Origin: Flammeovirgaceae bacterium UBA2371 | Lineage (GTDB): Bacteria > Bacteroidota > Bacteroidia > Cytophagales > Cyclobacteriaceae | Reading direction: 5' to 3' | DNA: 44,310 bases | Assembly: GCA_002345965.1 (NCBI GenBank) | Contig: DDTF01000031.1 | Span: forward strand, 1-44,310 | Shown: one piece after another, positions 7,634 to 15,554 of the stretch | How the letters are laid out: each line of letters starts with the position of its first letter | How positions within the stretch are numbered: position 1 is the first letter of the stretch | Notes under the pieces: model-generated | Databases searched by the model: none | What the model was told of the DNA's origin: nothing | The model's input: only the letters and a program-made list of their open reading frames with translations | Position numbers and translations under genes: made by a program

Positions 7634-8805
7634 GACCTTTCGTGATTTCCGATTCACTTCAAAAATTGTCGAATAGTAGAGCAGGAATTTCTGTTTTGAT
7701 CGCCTTGTGGGTGATCATCCAGATTGTTGCTTTCGTACATTTTGGTGTACGGCATGGTGTAGACTCGGAGCGTTATATTCAGGTGGCACAATCAATCACA
7801 GTCGGAAACTGGCCAAAGGGAACGGATATTTTTTATACAAGTTACTGTTTGCTGATTGCAGGATTTCAACTGCTGGGGCTAGCTCCTTCGTGGATTGTTT
7901 TGCTGCAGCTCGTTTTATCAGCGGTTTCAATAATAGGCATATATGCTACTGTAAAATCAATTAGCACCAATAATTTGGTGCCATGGATGGCATGTCTGCT
8001 TTATGTAATGTGGTTTAAGTTTCAGCAGTGGAACCTGATTGTTTACACCGATTCACTTTTCACCAGCATGGTTATTCTATCCGTTTGGGTTGTAATTACA
8101 GCGGATAGCAGACTGAAGTATGCAATAGCTTTGGCAATGATTGTATTTACTACATTCATAAGACCAACGGGGATTGGTTTTTTGTTGGCTATTTCATTTT
8201 TTCTTTTGTATGATAAACTCATTCAAATCAGGAGTAAATATTTTACCAGACTTGCCATTTTATTCCTTTTTCTGGTACTCGGGGGTATAATAATTAATGT
8301 CGTTCTGAAAGATTTTATCCATTCCTTTCTATTGAGCTATTCAAATGCAGAAATAATCTATCCCAAAATTAGTTTGGGCATCCTGCCTCCGGATGATTTG
8401 ATTATTCCGGGAGATCATTACGAACCATTGCTTCAGCTTTTGCTTTTTGCGATTTATAATCCAATTTATATGATTAAGATTTCTGTGATGAAGGGGGTTC
8501 TCTTTTTTGGTCATGTTAAGCCATACTATTCAGTATTTCACAATTTACTTGTAGCACTTTATCTTTTTCCTATTTATGGATTTGCGATCTCCGGTGTTAA
8601 ACAGATTAGTGAGAAAAGAATAGTGCTCTTCATGATAACATTTGTTGGGTTTAATTTTCTGATGGTATCGATTACAAGTGAGAATTGGGATGGGCGTTTT
8701 TTGTTGGCAATATTGCCGTGGGTCTTTATACTGGCGGCCTTTGGGATTACGCAGTGGCTGCAAAAAAAAAGGACCCTCGCGGGTCCAAATGATATTAATA
8801 AATAA
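7630..8805 (+). CDS. Polytopic membrane protein, GT-C glycosyltransferase-like
   Basis: A 391-residue integral membrane protein with roughly nine to ten hydrophobic helices. After the first helix (about 20-38) comes a loop with HGVDSERYIQ, resembling the acidic first periplasmic loop of GT-C enzymes such as ArnT/PMT relatives, which use lipid-linked sugars. A second aspartate occurs in YTDSLFTS, and FIRPTG later resembles the conserved RPT region of such enzymes. No ATG lies near the start: candidates are TTG at 7630 or GTG at 7642, the latter favoured if the promoter at 7604-7633 is real. The last codons are shared with a terminator for the convergent rng gene. Family assignment is tentative and the sugar donor and acceptor are unknown. 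Confidence 0.72.
   Translation: MGPFVISDSLQKLSNSRAGISVLIALWVIIQIVAFVHFGVRHGVDSERYIQVAQSITVGNWPKGTDIFYTSYCLLIAGFQLLGLAPSWIVLLQLVLSAVSIIGIYATVKSISTNNLVPWMACLLYVMWFKFQQWNLIVYTDSLFTSMVILSVWVVITADSRLKYAIALAMIVFTTFIRPTGIGFLLAISFFLLYDKLIQIRSKYFTRLAILFLFLVLGGIIINVVLKDFIHSFLLSYSNAEIIYPKISLGILPPDDLIIPGDHYEPLLQLLLFAIYNPIYMIKISVMKGVLFFGHVKPYYSVFHNLLVALYLFPIYGFAISGVKQISEKRIVLFMITFVGFNFLMVSITSENWDGRFLLAILPWVFILAAFGITQWLQKKRTLAGPNDINK
8762..8786 (-). terminator. Intrinsic terminator of rng, embedded in the convergent coding region
   Basis: On the minus strand GGACCC and GGGTCC pair perfectly around a GCGA tetraloop and are followed by nine T. It sits 27 bases past the rng stop codon. On the plus strand the same bases encode the KKRTLAGP segment near the end of the membrane protein gene. 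Reading in the plus direction there is no T-run after the hairpin, so the terminator should act only on the rng transcript. Confidence 0.88.
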
Positions 8806-8812
8806 GATTGCA

Positions 8813-10387
8813 TTAAGCAGTCAGTACTGGCTGGCTTAATTCAATTTCTTCACCGTCTTTGTTTAGATATTTACACTCAGTCACTCCAAGCGATGTATCC
8901 TGTACCAGTTCTACCCATCGTTTGTATTTAAATAACCACTTGGTTCTTCTGGACAAGATTCCTGCGGTGAAGTAAGCAAAGAGATAAGGATGCAGCGCAA
9001 GCACTAGGTGCTTTTCATTCTGTTTCACCAACAAGAACTCAATGTTCTTTTCAATGATATCAGACACCAAGATAGAAGCGGTGATTGTTCCTACTCCATT
9101 ACAAGTTGGACAAACTTCTTTTGTTGCAATATCCATTTGAGGACGTACGCGCTCCCGTGTGATCTGCATCAGTCCAAATTTGGAAAGCGGAAGCACAGTA
9201 TGCTTGGCGCGATCAGCATTGGCCATTTCATCCTTCATGGTTTTGTGAATGAGACGCTTGTTCTCAGCACTCCTCATGTCGATAAAGTCGACCACGATGA
9301 TACCACCCATATCGCGCAGGCGAAGTTGTCTGGCTACTTCTTTTGCAGCCTCCAGGTTTACTGATAAGGCAGTTGTTTCCTGATTTTCTTCCCGATTGGA
9401 TTTGTTTCCGCTATTGACATCGACCACATGAAGGGCTTCTGTATGCTCGATGATCAAATAACCTCCCCCTTTTAGGCTTACTGTTTGGCCGAAGGCAGAT
9501 TTGATCTGCTTTTCAACGTTGTAATGTTCGAATATTTTAGCCTTGCCGGTGTAGAGTTTTACAATTTTCTCTTTATCGGGGGCAATGGTCCTAATGTAAT
9601 TACGAGTTTCCTCAAAAATCTTTTTATCATCTACGTGGATGTTGTCAAACGATTCGTTGAGGACATCGCGAAGAATTGATGAGGTCTTGCTGATCTCTCC
9701 AATTACCTTGTCGCGAGGGTTGGCTGTTGCCAGTCGTTTAATTCCCTCTTCCCAGGTTTTAGTAAGATTGCGAAGGTCTTTATCCAGTTCGGCCACTTCT
9801 TTGCTTTCGGCCACGGTGCGTATGATGACACCGAAATTTTCTGGTTTGATGGATTGTATCAGTCGCAGCAGACGTTTGCGTTCATCGCTGCTGGTGATTT
9901 TTTTAGACACGCTTACCGTGTTGCTAAAAGGAACAAGAACCAGGTAGCGGCCTGGTATGGATAACTCGCACGAAAGTCGCGGCCCTTTGGTGGAAATGGG
10001 TTCTTTTACCACCTGTACCGGTATGACCTGACCTTTGGAAAGCTGCTGGGATACTTTCCCGTGCTTGTCAATGTCTTTTTCTAGTTGGAGTTTGTCCAAC
10101 CGGCCACCGGTAATCTTCTTTGCCCGGACTAGTTTGGTGAATTTTTGAAGCGAACCATATTGCGCGCCCAGATCCAGATAGTGAAGGAATGCATCCTTTT
10201 CGTACCCAATATCTATAAATGCAGCGTTAAGTCCCTGAACGACCTTTTTTACGGTGCCCAGATAAATATCACCAACTAAAAACTTGCTTCCTTCCTCTTC
10301 GTGATGGAACTCTGCAAGATTCTTATCCTTGAGAAGTGCTATGCGACATCCGTTCTGAGTTGCGCTAATAATTAGTTCGTTACTCAA
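8813..10387 (-). CDS. rng: Ribonuclease G (RNase E/G family)
   Basis: Endoribonuclease involved in rRNA 5' maturation and mRNA decay. The order is an S1 RNA-binding domain (about 36-130, with GDIYLGTV and AFIDIGYEKDAFLHY), the sensor and RNase H-like regions, and the DNase I-like catalytic core. Catalytic aspartates are D323 in VDVNSG and D367 in VVDFIDM, and the Zn-link cysteines are C426 and C429 in CPTC. At 524 residues it is RNase G-sized and has no long degradosome-scaffold tail, so it is not a full RNase E. It is the last gene of the HU-TPR-COX24-like-rng run, 49 bases after the tiny basic gene, and ends at the terminator at 8762-8786. Confidence 0.95.
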   Translation of the reverse strand: MSNELIISATQNGCRIALLKDKNLAEFHHEEEGSKFLVGDIYLGTVKKVVQGLNAAFIDIGYEKDAFLHYLDLGAQYGSLQKFTKLVRAKKITGGRLDKLQLEKDIDKHGKVSQQLSKGQVIPVQVVKEPISTKGPRLSCELSIPGRYLVLVPFSNTVSVSKKITSSDERKRLLRLIQSIKPENFGVIIRTVAESKEVAELDKDLRNLTKTWEEGIKRLATANPRDKVIGEISKTSSILRDVLNESFDNIHVDDKKIFEETRNYIRTIAPDKEKIVKLYTGKAKIFEHYNVEKQIKSAFGQTVSLKGGGYLIIEHTEALHVVDVNSGNKSNREENQETTALSVNLEAAKEVARQLRLRDMGGIIVVDFIDMRSAENKRLIHKTMKDEMANADRAKHTVLPLSKFGLMQITRERVRPQMDIATKEVCPTCNGVGTITASILVSDIIEKNIEFLLVKQNEKHLVLALHPYLFAYFTAGILSRRTKWLFKYKRWVELVQDTSLGVTECKYLNKDGEEIELSQPVLTA

Positions 10388-10436
10388 AACTTTAAAATTG
10401 GATGTGTTAAAAAATTACATCAAATACGGGGATGTA

Positions 10437-10526
10437 TTACTTCTTCTTGTGTCTGTTCTTTCTCAAACGCTTTTTGCGTTTATGAGTAGCCATTTTATGC
10501 TTTTTTCTTTTTTTACCGCTTGGCAT
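10437..10526 (-). CDS. Tiny basic COX24/mS38-like (AURKAIP1-type) ribosomal protein, 29 aa
   Basis: A 29-residue protein that starts MPSGKKRKKHKM, continues ATHKRKKRLRK and ends NRHKKK, with a TAA stop. More than half of its residues are Lys, Arg or His. The pattern KMxxHKRKKRLRKxR matches the COX24/AURKAIP1 C-terminal domain. That domain is found in mitochondrial small-subunit protein mS38 and in the actinobacterial ribosomal peptide bS22. Placement between the TPR gene (42 bases upstream) and rng (49 bases downstream) on the same strand suggests co-expression with a ribosome-processing nuclease. I infer a structural rRNA-binding peptide of the small subunit; the match is by eye and ribosome association is not shown here. 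Confidence 0.85.
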   Translation of the reverse strand: MPSGKKRKKHKMATHKRKKRLRKNRHKKK

Positions 10527-10567
10527 ACAAATTTCTTTTTGTCCCTACGTTTCGGAACGGTTTAACA

Positions 10568-11371
10568 TTATTTTAAATCCTTCAGATAAGAATCGGCAGC
10601 AGCTTGTACTGCAGGGTCGTTATCTAATTTTTTCACCAGCTCAAACTGTTCTCTGGCTTTATCTTTTTCCTTTGTGTTCATATAGGCCACACCTAATAAC
10701 AAATGACCTTGTACGTGGTTGGGGTAGACAGCCAAAAGTTCTGTCAACCGCTCCACAGCTCGATCATATTGTGCCGACTGGATCGAGAGCATGCCCATGT
10801 TGAACATTGCCAGTTCGTTAGTGGGGTCCTGTTCCAAAACCTCCCTAAGCATCATAATCCCTTGCATGGGGTTTTGTGAACTCAGGTAAGTCATTGCAAT
10901 CTTGGTCTTTGCATCCAGATTTGTCGGATCTGCTTCCAGAACCTGGCCAAGAAAACTCCTGGTTTTTTCGGCCATTTCGTTTTGCTTTTTTGGGTCTAGG
11001 GCAAATGTGTAGGCGTCATAATAGCTATTTCCAGCTTTTATAAGGCTTTCCTTGTTTTTAAAGAACGATGCGGCTTTCTCAGCAAACCACGCTGCGCTGT
11101 CAAATTGGCCCGCCTGAGTATACAGGTTTGCCAAAGAGTCGGCAAAGATAGCACTTTTTTCATTTCCAGATACTTCTAAGTATTGGGCATTCAAGGAATT
11201 AATGGATTGTCTTAAAGCTGCAGGTGTAGTGGTATGAGGGTCTTCAGCAGTTGCAGTGCCTTCCTCAGTATCCATTTGACTCTCATTTTCAACTACCACT
11301 TTGGGCAGTAAAAATAAAAGCCAGATAACAACCGCACTGGCTACTACAAGGAGGATACGTGTTTTTAACAT
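10568..11371 (-). CDS. Membrane-anchored TPR protein
   Basis: One N-terminal membrane helix (about residues 5-25, ILLVVASAVVIWLLFLLP) is followed by an acidic Thr-rich linker (about 30-52) and at least four tetratricopeptide repeats to residue 265. Examples are AQFDSAAWFAEKAA, ELAMFNMGMLSIQSAQYD and HVQGHLLLGVAYMNTKEK. The repeats should face the periplasm and act as a protein-binding scaffold. The gene lies 48 bases after HU and 41 bases before the COX24-like gene, so it is probably part of the same transcript as rng. This locus position is, as far as I know, common in Bacteroidota, but the partner proteins are not known. It carries no enzymatic motif. Confidence 0.85.
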   Translation of the reverse strand: MLKTRILLVVASAVVIWLLFLLPKVVVENESQMDTEEGTATAEDPHTTTPAALRQSINSLNAQYLEVSGNEKSAIFADSLANLYTQAGQFDSAAWFAEKAASFFKNKESLIKAGNSYYDAYTFALDPKKQNEMAEKTRSFLGQVLEADPTNLDAKTKIAMTYLSSQNPMQGIMMLREVLEQDPTNELAMFNMGMLSIQSAQYDRAVERLTELLAVYPNHVQGHLLLGVAYMNTKEKDKAREQFELVKKLDNDPAVQAAADSYLKDLK

Positions 11372-11419
11372 TACTTTAATTAGTAGTTAATGGACAAGGC
11401 CAAGCCTTGTGGAGTGAAG

Positions 11420-11725
11420 CTATTTCTCTGCAAGTTGTTTTACTTTCTCACTGTTTTTGATTTTGTTGACGAAAATCTTGGCAGGTTTAAAGCTGGGAAT
11501 ATAGTGCTCATCAATGATGATGGCTGTGTTGCGGGAAATGTTGCGAGCAATCTTCTTTTTTCTCTTTTTGTTTACAAAACTTCCAAAGCCTCTGATGTAG
11601 ATATTTTCACCGGAAGCCATTGAAGATTTTATAATGTTAAAAAAGGCTTCTACAGAATGAGACACATCAGCTTTGTCTATTCCGGTCTTTTCAGCGATTT
11701 GTGCGATAACGTCTGCTTTGGTCAC
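11420..11725 (-). CDS. HU/IHF-family DNA-binding protein
   Basis: A 101-residue nucleoid protein of the HU/IHF superfamily that binds and bends DNA as a dimer. The helical dimerisation region (MTKADVIAQIAEKTG through about residue 38) leads into the canonical RGFGSF at 45-50 and the basic beta-arm (KKRKKKIARN). The position equivalent to the DNA-intercalating Pro63 of E. coli HU and IHF is isoleucine (I63 in ARNISRN). The usual RNPxTG tip is therefore replaced, which may reduce sharp kinking. The ending FKPAKIF is normal. It is first in the minus-strand run with the TPR, COX24-like and rng genes, and is divergent from mutY. A promoter is visible at 11763-11792. Confidence 0.94.
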   Translation of the reverse strand: MTKADVIAQIAEKTGIDKADVSHSVEAFFNIIKSSMASGENIYIRGFGSFVNKKRKKKIARNISRNTAIIIDEHYIPSFKPAKIFVNKIKNSEKVKQLAEK

Positions 11726-11762
11726 GTGGGTAACGTTTAAGTATTCTCAGTTTTCAGGATCG

Positions 11763-11792
11763 CAAATTTAATCCAGAAAGATCAATCACAAA
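11763..11792 (-). promoter_or_regulatory. Bacteroidota-type promoter of the HU operon
   Basis: On the minus strand TTTG (11792-11789) and TAAATTTG (11770-11763) are separated by 18 bases. This matches the -33 TTTG / -7 TAnnTTTG elements recognised by the primary sigma factor of Bacteroidota. The expected transcription start, near 11757, gives a leader of about 30 bases before the HU ATG at 11725. No other site in the window matches both elements this well. Confidence 0.65.
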
Positions 11793-11903
11793 ATGAAATC
11801 TTTGATAATCACCTAGATGTGAATTAAAAGTGCTCAACTTTCACCAAACATTAGGATGTTAAATGCGGTTTTAAAGACCTTCGCAGGGCGAATAGTTTAC
11901 CTT

Positions 11904-12980
11904 ATGGGCAGTAGAGATTTTTCTAAAAAAATTATCGATTGGTACCTTCTTAACCCCCGGGATTTGCCATGGCGCAAAACAAAAGACCCATACCGAATAT
12001 GGTTGTCAGAAATAATCCTTCAACAAACACGTGTAGCCCAGGGGCTGCCTTATTATCTGCAGTTTGTTAGGAACTTTCCTAACGTAAAGGCACTCGCCAA
12101 CGCTCCACTAGAGAAAGTGTTAAGGACATGGCAAGGGTTGGGTTACTATAGCCGCGCCCGCAACCTCCATGCCTGTGCCAAAGAGATCGCTTTCAAATAC
12201 AATGGTAAATTTCCCGATACCTATAGCAATTTGTTGACCTTGCCCGGAATTGGCAGCTATACTGCGGCAGCCCTATCTTCCATTGCTTTTGATAAACCCG
12301 ATGCTGTCGTAGATGGCAACGTTTTTAGGGTTTTGTCCAGGATATTTGGCATTCAGGAAGATATCAGCTCTTCAATCGGCAAGAAAACTTTCTACAACAA
12401 GGCACAAGCACTTTTGGACCCCAAGCAACCTGGAACATTTAATCAGGCAATTATGGAGTTTGGGGCATTGCATTGTACGCCCAAATCCCCAGGCTGTGTT
12501 GATTGTATTTTTGCATCGGGTTGCTATGCCAACAAAAACCAGATGCAGGCACTGCTGCCTGTAAATAACAAGAAGGTAAAAGTTAGAAACCGATACTTTA
12601 CCTATTTTATTCTTATGAAAGGCAATAAAATGGCTTTAAAAAAGAGAGAAGGGAAGGACATATGGAGCGGTTTGTATGACTTCTATTTGATAGAAGGGTT
12701 GAAAAGGAAAAAACCGGAGTCGATTCTCAGTGAAGACCATGTGCTAAAGACAATTCGTAATAAAGCAACAATTGTATCTCAAAGCGAAGCATATAAGCAT
12801 ATTCTCACCCACCAGCGGATTGAGGCAACATTTGTAATACTGTCACTTTCAAGGGACTTTTTAATTAAAGACCTCAAGGGGATTAAAGGATTGAAGTTTT
12901 ACTCCTCAAAGGAGATTTTAGCTTTGCCAAAACCTGTGCTGATATCTCGTTTTTTATCAAAAAACGGCATATTAGAGTAG
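11904..12980 (+). CDS. mutY: A/G-specific adenine glycosylase MutY
   Basis: Removes adenine mispaired with 8-oxoguanine. Numbered from the ATG at 11904, catalytic E36 (WLSEIILQQT) and D137 (VVDGNV) and the [4Fe-4S] cysteines C191-X6-C198-X2-C201-X5-C207 each sit exactly one residue before their E. coli counterparts. This strongly favours this start over the in-frame ATG at 11856, which would add 16 unconserved residues. The helix-hairpin-helix is LPGIGSYTAAAL (about 113-124). The C-terminal NUDIX-like domain, which recognises 8-oxoG, spans about 225-355. It is the first gene of a plus-strand run with ssb, gldE and gldD, and is divergent from the HU operon. Confidence 0.96.
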   Translation: MGSRDFSKKIIDWYLLNPRDLPWRKTKDPYRIWLSEIILQQTRVAQGLPYYLQFVRNFPNVKALANAPLEKVLRTWQGLGYYSRARNLHACAKEIAFKYNGKFPDTYSNLLTLPGIGSYTAAALSSIAFDKPDAVVDGNVFRVLSRIFGIQEDISSSIGKKTFYNKAQALLDPKQPGTFNQAIMEFGALHCTPKSPGCVDCIFASGCYANKNQMQALLPVNNKKVKVRNRYFTYFILMKGNKMALKKREGKDIWSGLYDFYLIEGLKRKKPESILSEDHVLKTIRNKATIVSQSEAYKHILTHQRIEATFVILSLSRDFLIKDLKGIKGLKFYSSKEILALPKPVLISRFLSKNGILE

Positions 12981-12995
12981 CCGGAAGAAATTTGG

Positions 12996-13003
12996 TATTT
13001 TTG
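12996..13003 (+). promoter_or_regulatory. Possible -7 element upstream of ssb
   Basis: TATTTTTG fits the Bacteroidota -7 element TAnnTTTG in the 112-base gap between mutY and ssb. No TTTG is found at the expected -33 position, so the call rests on the -7 box alone. Transcription would start near 13010, giving ssb, gldE and gldD a leader of about 80 bases. Confidence 0.3.
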
Positions 13004-13092
13004 TAGTCCGGCTTTAAAACATATGGCAAGAATCCTATTAAATTGAGGATGACCTGTCAAAGGCGGAAGCAAAGCGTAAATTCTTCAATAAT

Positions 13093-13527
13093 ATGTCAGG
13101 AGTAAACAAAGTGATTTTGGTAGGACGACTCGGTAAAGACCCTGAGGTGCGTCATCTGGAAAATGGTGCAACGGTGGCCAATTTTAGTATGGCTACATCA
13201 GAAACCTACAAGGACAAAACGACTGGAGAACGCAAGGAAATAACTGAGTGGCATAATATCGTACTGTGGAGAGGGCTTGCTGATGTTGCAGCCAAATACC
13301 TTCACAAAGGCGACATGGTATACATCGAGGGTAAATTGCGCACCAGATCCTGGGAAAAGGACAATGTAACCCGCTATACTACTGAAGTAGTGGGAGATAA
13401 TATGACCATGCTTAGCCCGAAGTCTTCCGGGGGGTCTTCTGATTACTCTCCGTCAGCTGCTGGCAGTCAGCAAGGAGGAAATGACGATTACAGACCATCG
13501 GATACTTCCGATGATCTGCCTTTTTGA
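13093..13527 (+). CDS. ssb: Single-stranded DNA-binding protein
   Basis: Coats single-stranded DNA during replication, repair and recombination. A single OB fold occupies residues 4-110, opening with VNKVILVGRLGKDPEVR and containing the conserved TEWHNIVLW. A Gly/Ser/Pro/Gln-rich flexible linker (about 112-136) leads to the acidic partner-binding tip DDLPF at the very end. The 144-residue length is ordinary. It lies between mutY and gldE; the gldE start is 21 bases downstream, so the two are probably co-transcribed. RecG, encoded downstream in the same direction, is among the proteins known to bind the SSB tip in E. coli. Confidence 0.96.
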   Translation: MSGVNKVILVGRLGKDPEVRHLENGATVANFSMATSETYKDKTTGERKEITEWHNIVLWRGLADVAAKYLHKGDMVYIEGKLRTRSWEKDNVTRYTTEVVGDNMTMLSPKSSGGSSDYSPSAAGSQQGGNDDYRPSDTSDDLPF

Positions 13528-13548
13528 TGTTGTACTCATCTCCCTATT

Positions 13549-14904
13549 TTGGAAACACCTGCATCTTTAGACGAACCTCCGAGTAGCACGCTGCTGGCAG
13601 AATTACTATCCAGCTCCCCGGATCCATTTGTAGTGGCTAGCTTCATAACCATTGGGGTACTTCTATTCTTTTCAGCAATGGTGTCCGCTTCAGAAGTTGC
13701 TTTTTTTTCGCTTAAGGCGGATGACCTGGATCGATGTCGTGAATCGGATGATCCCAAGGATAAAAATATAATCTTCTTGCTGAGCAACCCTAGGTTGCTC
13801 TTGGCCACGATACTGATTATGAACAATTTCGTTAACGTGGCCATCGTAACGTTGTCTACGTTTTTGATGTGGGAGTTGGCGGCTACGCGCACACCTACAG
13901 AGATAATCGTGCTCATTGTCACCTTCAGTATCACCTTTGCCATTACATTTTTTGGAGAAATTATTCCTAAGGTGTATGCCGCCCAGCGCAATCTCTTTTA
14001 CTCGCGGCTGATGAGTGGAGTATGGAAGGTTCTCCAGCGAGTTTTTATTCCCATCTCCTGGCTATTGTTAAAAATGGGCAATGTGGTGGAAAGAAGATTT
14101 GAAAAAAAGGGATACAGTACTACTGTGGAGGAACTGAACCAGGCTTTAGAGCTAACGACCGAGAATGACGAGACCACGGCTGAGGAGAAAGACATATTAA
14201 AAGGTATTGTGAACTTCGGGACCCTTACCGTAAAGCAGGTCATGCAGTCGCGGATGGATCTTTCTGCCGTAGAGTATGATCTTAGTTTCAAGGAGTTAAT
14301 GGATCAGATAAATGAGTCGGGTTTTTCCAGAGTGCCGGTATACAAAGAAACAATTGATAAAATAGAGGGGGTATTGTACATCAAAGACCTGCTGCCTTTT
14401 TTGGAAGAACCTGAAAATTTCAAGTGGCAAAAACTCATTCGACCGGGCTTGTTTGTGCCAGAAACAAAAAAACTTGATTCTCTATTAAAGGATTTCCAAA
14501 ATAAACGAGTTCACATGGCTGTGGTGGTGGATGAATACGGTGGAACTTCGGGACTGATTACACTGGAAGATCTGATTGAAGAAATAATTGGCGATATCAA
14601 TGACGAGTTTGATGAAGAGAATGCATCTTTTGTAAAAATTGATGAAAACACTTTTGTGTTTGAAGGAAAAACCTCTCTGCATGATTTCTGTAAATCTATC
14701 GATGTAGAATCAAATAGTTTTGATGCAGTAAAGGGTGAAAGTGAGTCATTGGGAGGTTTAATTCTTGAACTGAACAGCGCCATGCCCAAAGTGGCCGACC
14801 AGATCACCTACGACCGCTTTGTATTTACCATTGTATCGGTAGATAAAAGACGGATTAAAAGAATAAGGGTCCTGATTAACCCGCAACAACTTCCAAAATC
14901 ATGA
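13549..14904 (+). CDS. gldE: Gliding motility-associated protein GldE (CNNM/CBS/CorC-HlyC family)
   Basis: Membrane protein of the HlyC/CorC family that, in Flavobacterium johnsoniae, is linked genetically to GldD and needed for gliding and the type IX system. The DUF21/CNNM transmembrane domain with four hydrophobic helices covers about residues 22-190. A pair of CBS domains spans about 215-345 (SRVPVYKETIDKIEGVLYIKDL; HMAVVVDEYGGTSGLITLEDL). A CorC_HlyC transporter-associated domain occupies about 358-445. The start is TTG; the nearby ATG at 13527 is out of frame and no other ATG precedes the first helix. The end overlaps the gldD start as ATGA, implying coupled translation. Whether it moves Mg2+ or another ion is unknown. 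Confidence 0.92.
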   Translation: METPASLDEPPSSTLLAELLSSSPDPFVVASFITIGVLLFFSAMVSASEVAFFSLKADDLDRCRESDDPKDKNIIFLLSNPRLLLATILIMNNFVNVAIVTLSTFLMWELAATRTPTEIIVLIVTFSITFAITFFGEIIPKVYAAQRNLFYSRLMSGVWKVLQRVFIPISWLLLKMGNVVERRFEKKGYSTTVEELNQALELTTENDETTAEEKDILKGIVNFGTLTVKQVMQSRMDLSAVEYDLSFKELMDQINESGFSRVPVYKETIDKIEGVLYIKDLLPFLEEPENFKWQKLIRPGLFVPETKKLDSLLKDFQNKRVHMAVVVDEYGGTSGLITLEDLIEEIIGDINDEFDEENASFVKIDENTFVFEGKTSLHDFCKSIDVESNSFDAVKGESESLGGLILELNSAMPKVADQITYDRFVFTIVSVDKRRIKRIRVLINPQQLPKS

Positions 14905-15485
14905 TTATTCTTCGCAGGCTTTTACTGATTATTATTTGTGGAATATTAATGTGTGCCTGCGACACAGAATATCAACCAAAACCAAAGGGCTACAACAGAC
15001 TTGAGTTGCCTGTAGCTGCTTACGTAAACACACCAGACACTCTTCCTTACTTTTTTGAATATTCAAAACACGCAAAACTGCTAAAAGATACTTCATGGGT
15101 ACGCGAAAAACATTGGGTGGAAATTTCTTATCCAGAATTTAAAGCAACTATTCATATTACCTACAAACAACTACAGGGAAGCCAGGAGCTATTGAAAGAA
15201 TACCTTAATGATGCCTACGTCCTTACAGCCAAGCATCAAATTAAAGCTTACGCCATTGATGAGAGCATTACCAAAACTGAAAGTGGTAAAACTGCAGTAA
15301 TCGCTGAGATTGAAGGTGAGGTACCCAGTCAGTTTCAATTTACCATGACGGATTCATCAAGAAATTTTCTGAGAGGAGCTTTGTATTTCAACGTTAAGGT
15401 ACAAAATGACTCCTTGCGGCCTGCCATTGAGTATGTGAAGAAAGACATCATGCACATGATCAACTCTCTTGCCTGGAGAGAGTAA
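14901..15485 (+). CDS. gldD: Gliding motility lipoprotein GldD
   Basis: Lipoprotein associated with the gliding/T9SS machinery in Bacteroidota. The signal peptide ends at a slightly unusual lipobox, MCAC, with C20 the probable lipidated residue. The mature part opens with the family hallmark PKPKGYNRLELP and continues as a 170-residue alpha/beta domain ending IEYVKKDIMHMINSLAWRE. Length is as expected. The start codon overlaps the gldE stop by four bases, which matches the known functional pairing of the two proteins. The next gene in the same direction is recG, 69 bases downstream. Confidence 0.93.
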   Translation: MIILRRLLLIIICGILMCACDTEYQPKPKGYNRLELPVAAYVNTPDTLPYFFEYSKHAKLLKDTSWVREKHWVEISYPEFKATIHITYKQLQGSQELLKEYLNDAYVLTAKHQIKAYAIDESITKTESGKTAVIAEIEGEVPSQFQFTMTDSSRNFLRGALYFNVKVQNDSLRPAIEYVKKDIMHMINSLAWRE

Positions 15486-15554
15486 TTGGAAAATTAAAAT
15501 TGACGTGCAGATTTGCCTGTCAGGTGTTAATTTGTAAATCATTCTGCATTTATT

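Noticed and set aside
11856..11903. Upstream in-frame ATG for mutY at 11856
   Set aside because: The start at 11904 puts every catalytic and Fe-S residue one position from its E. coli counterpart; the extra 16 residues are not conserved in character.
13536..13991. Open frame of 151 codons on the minus strand within gldE
   Set aside because: It lies antisense to a well-supported gene, and its Ser/Thr/Ile-rich translation looks like a shadow of conserved gldE codons.
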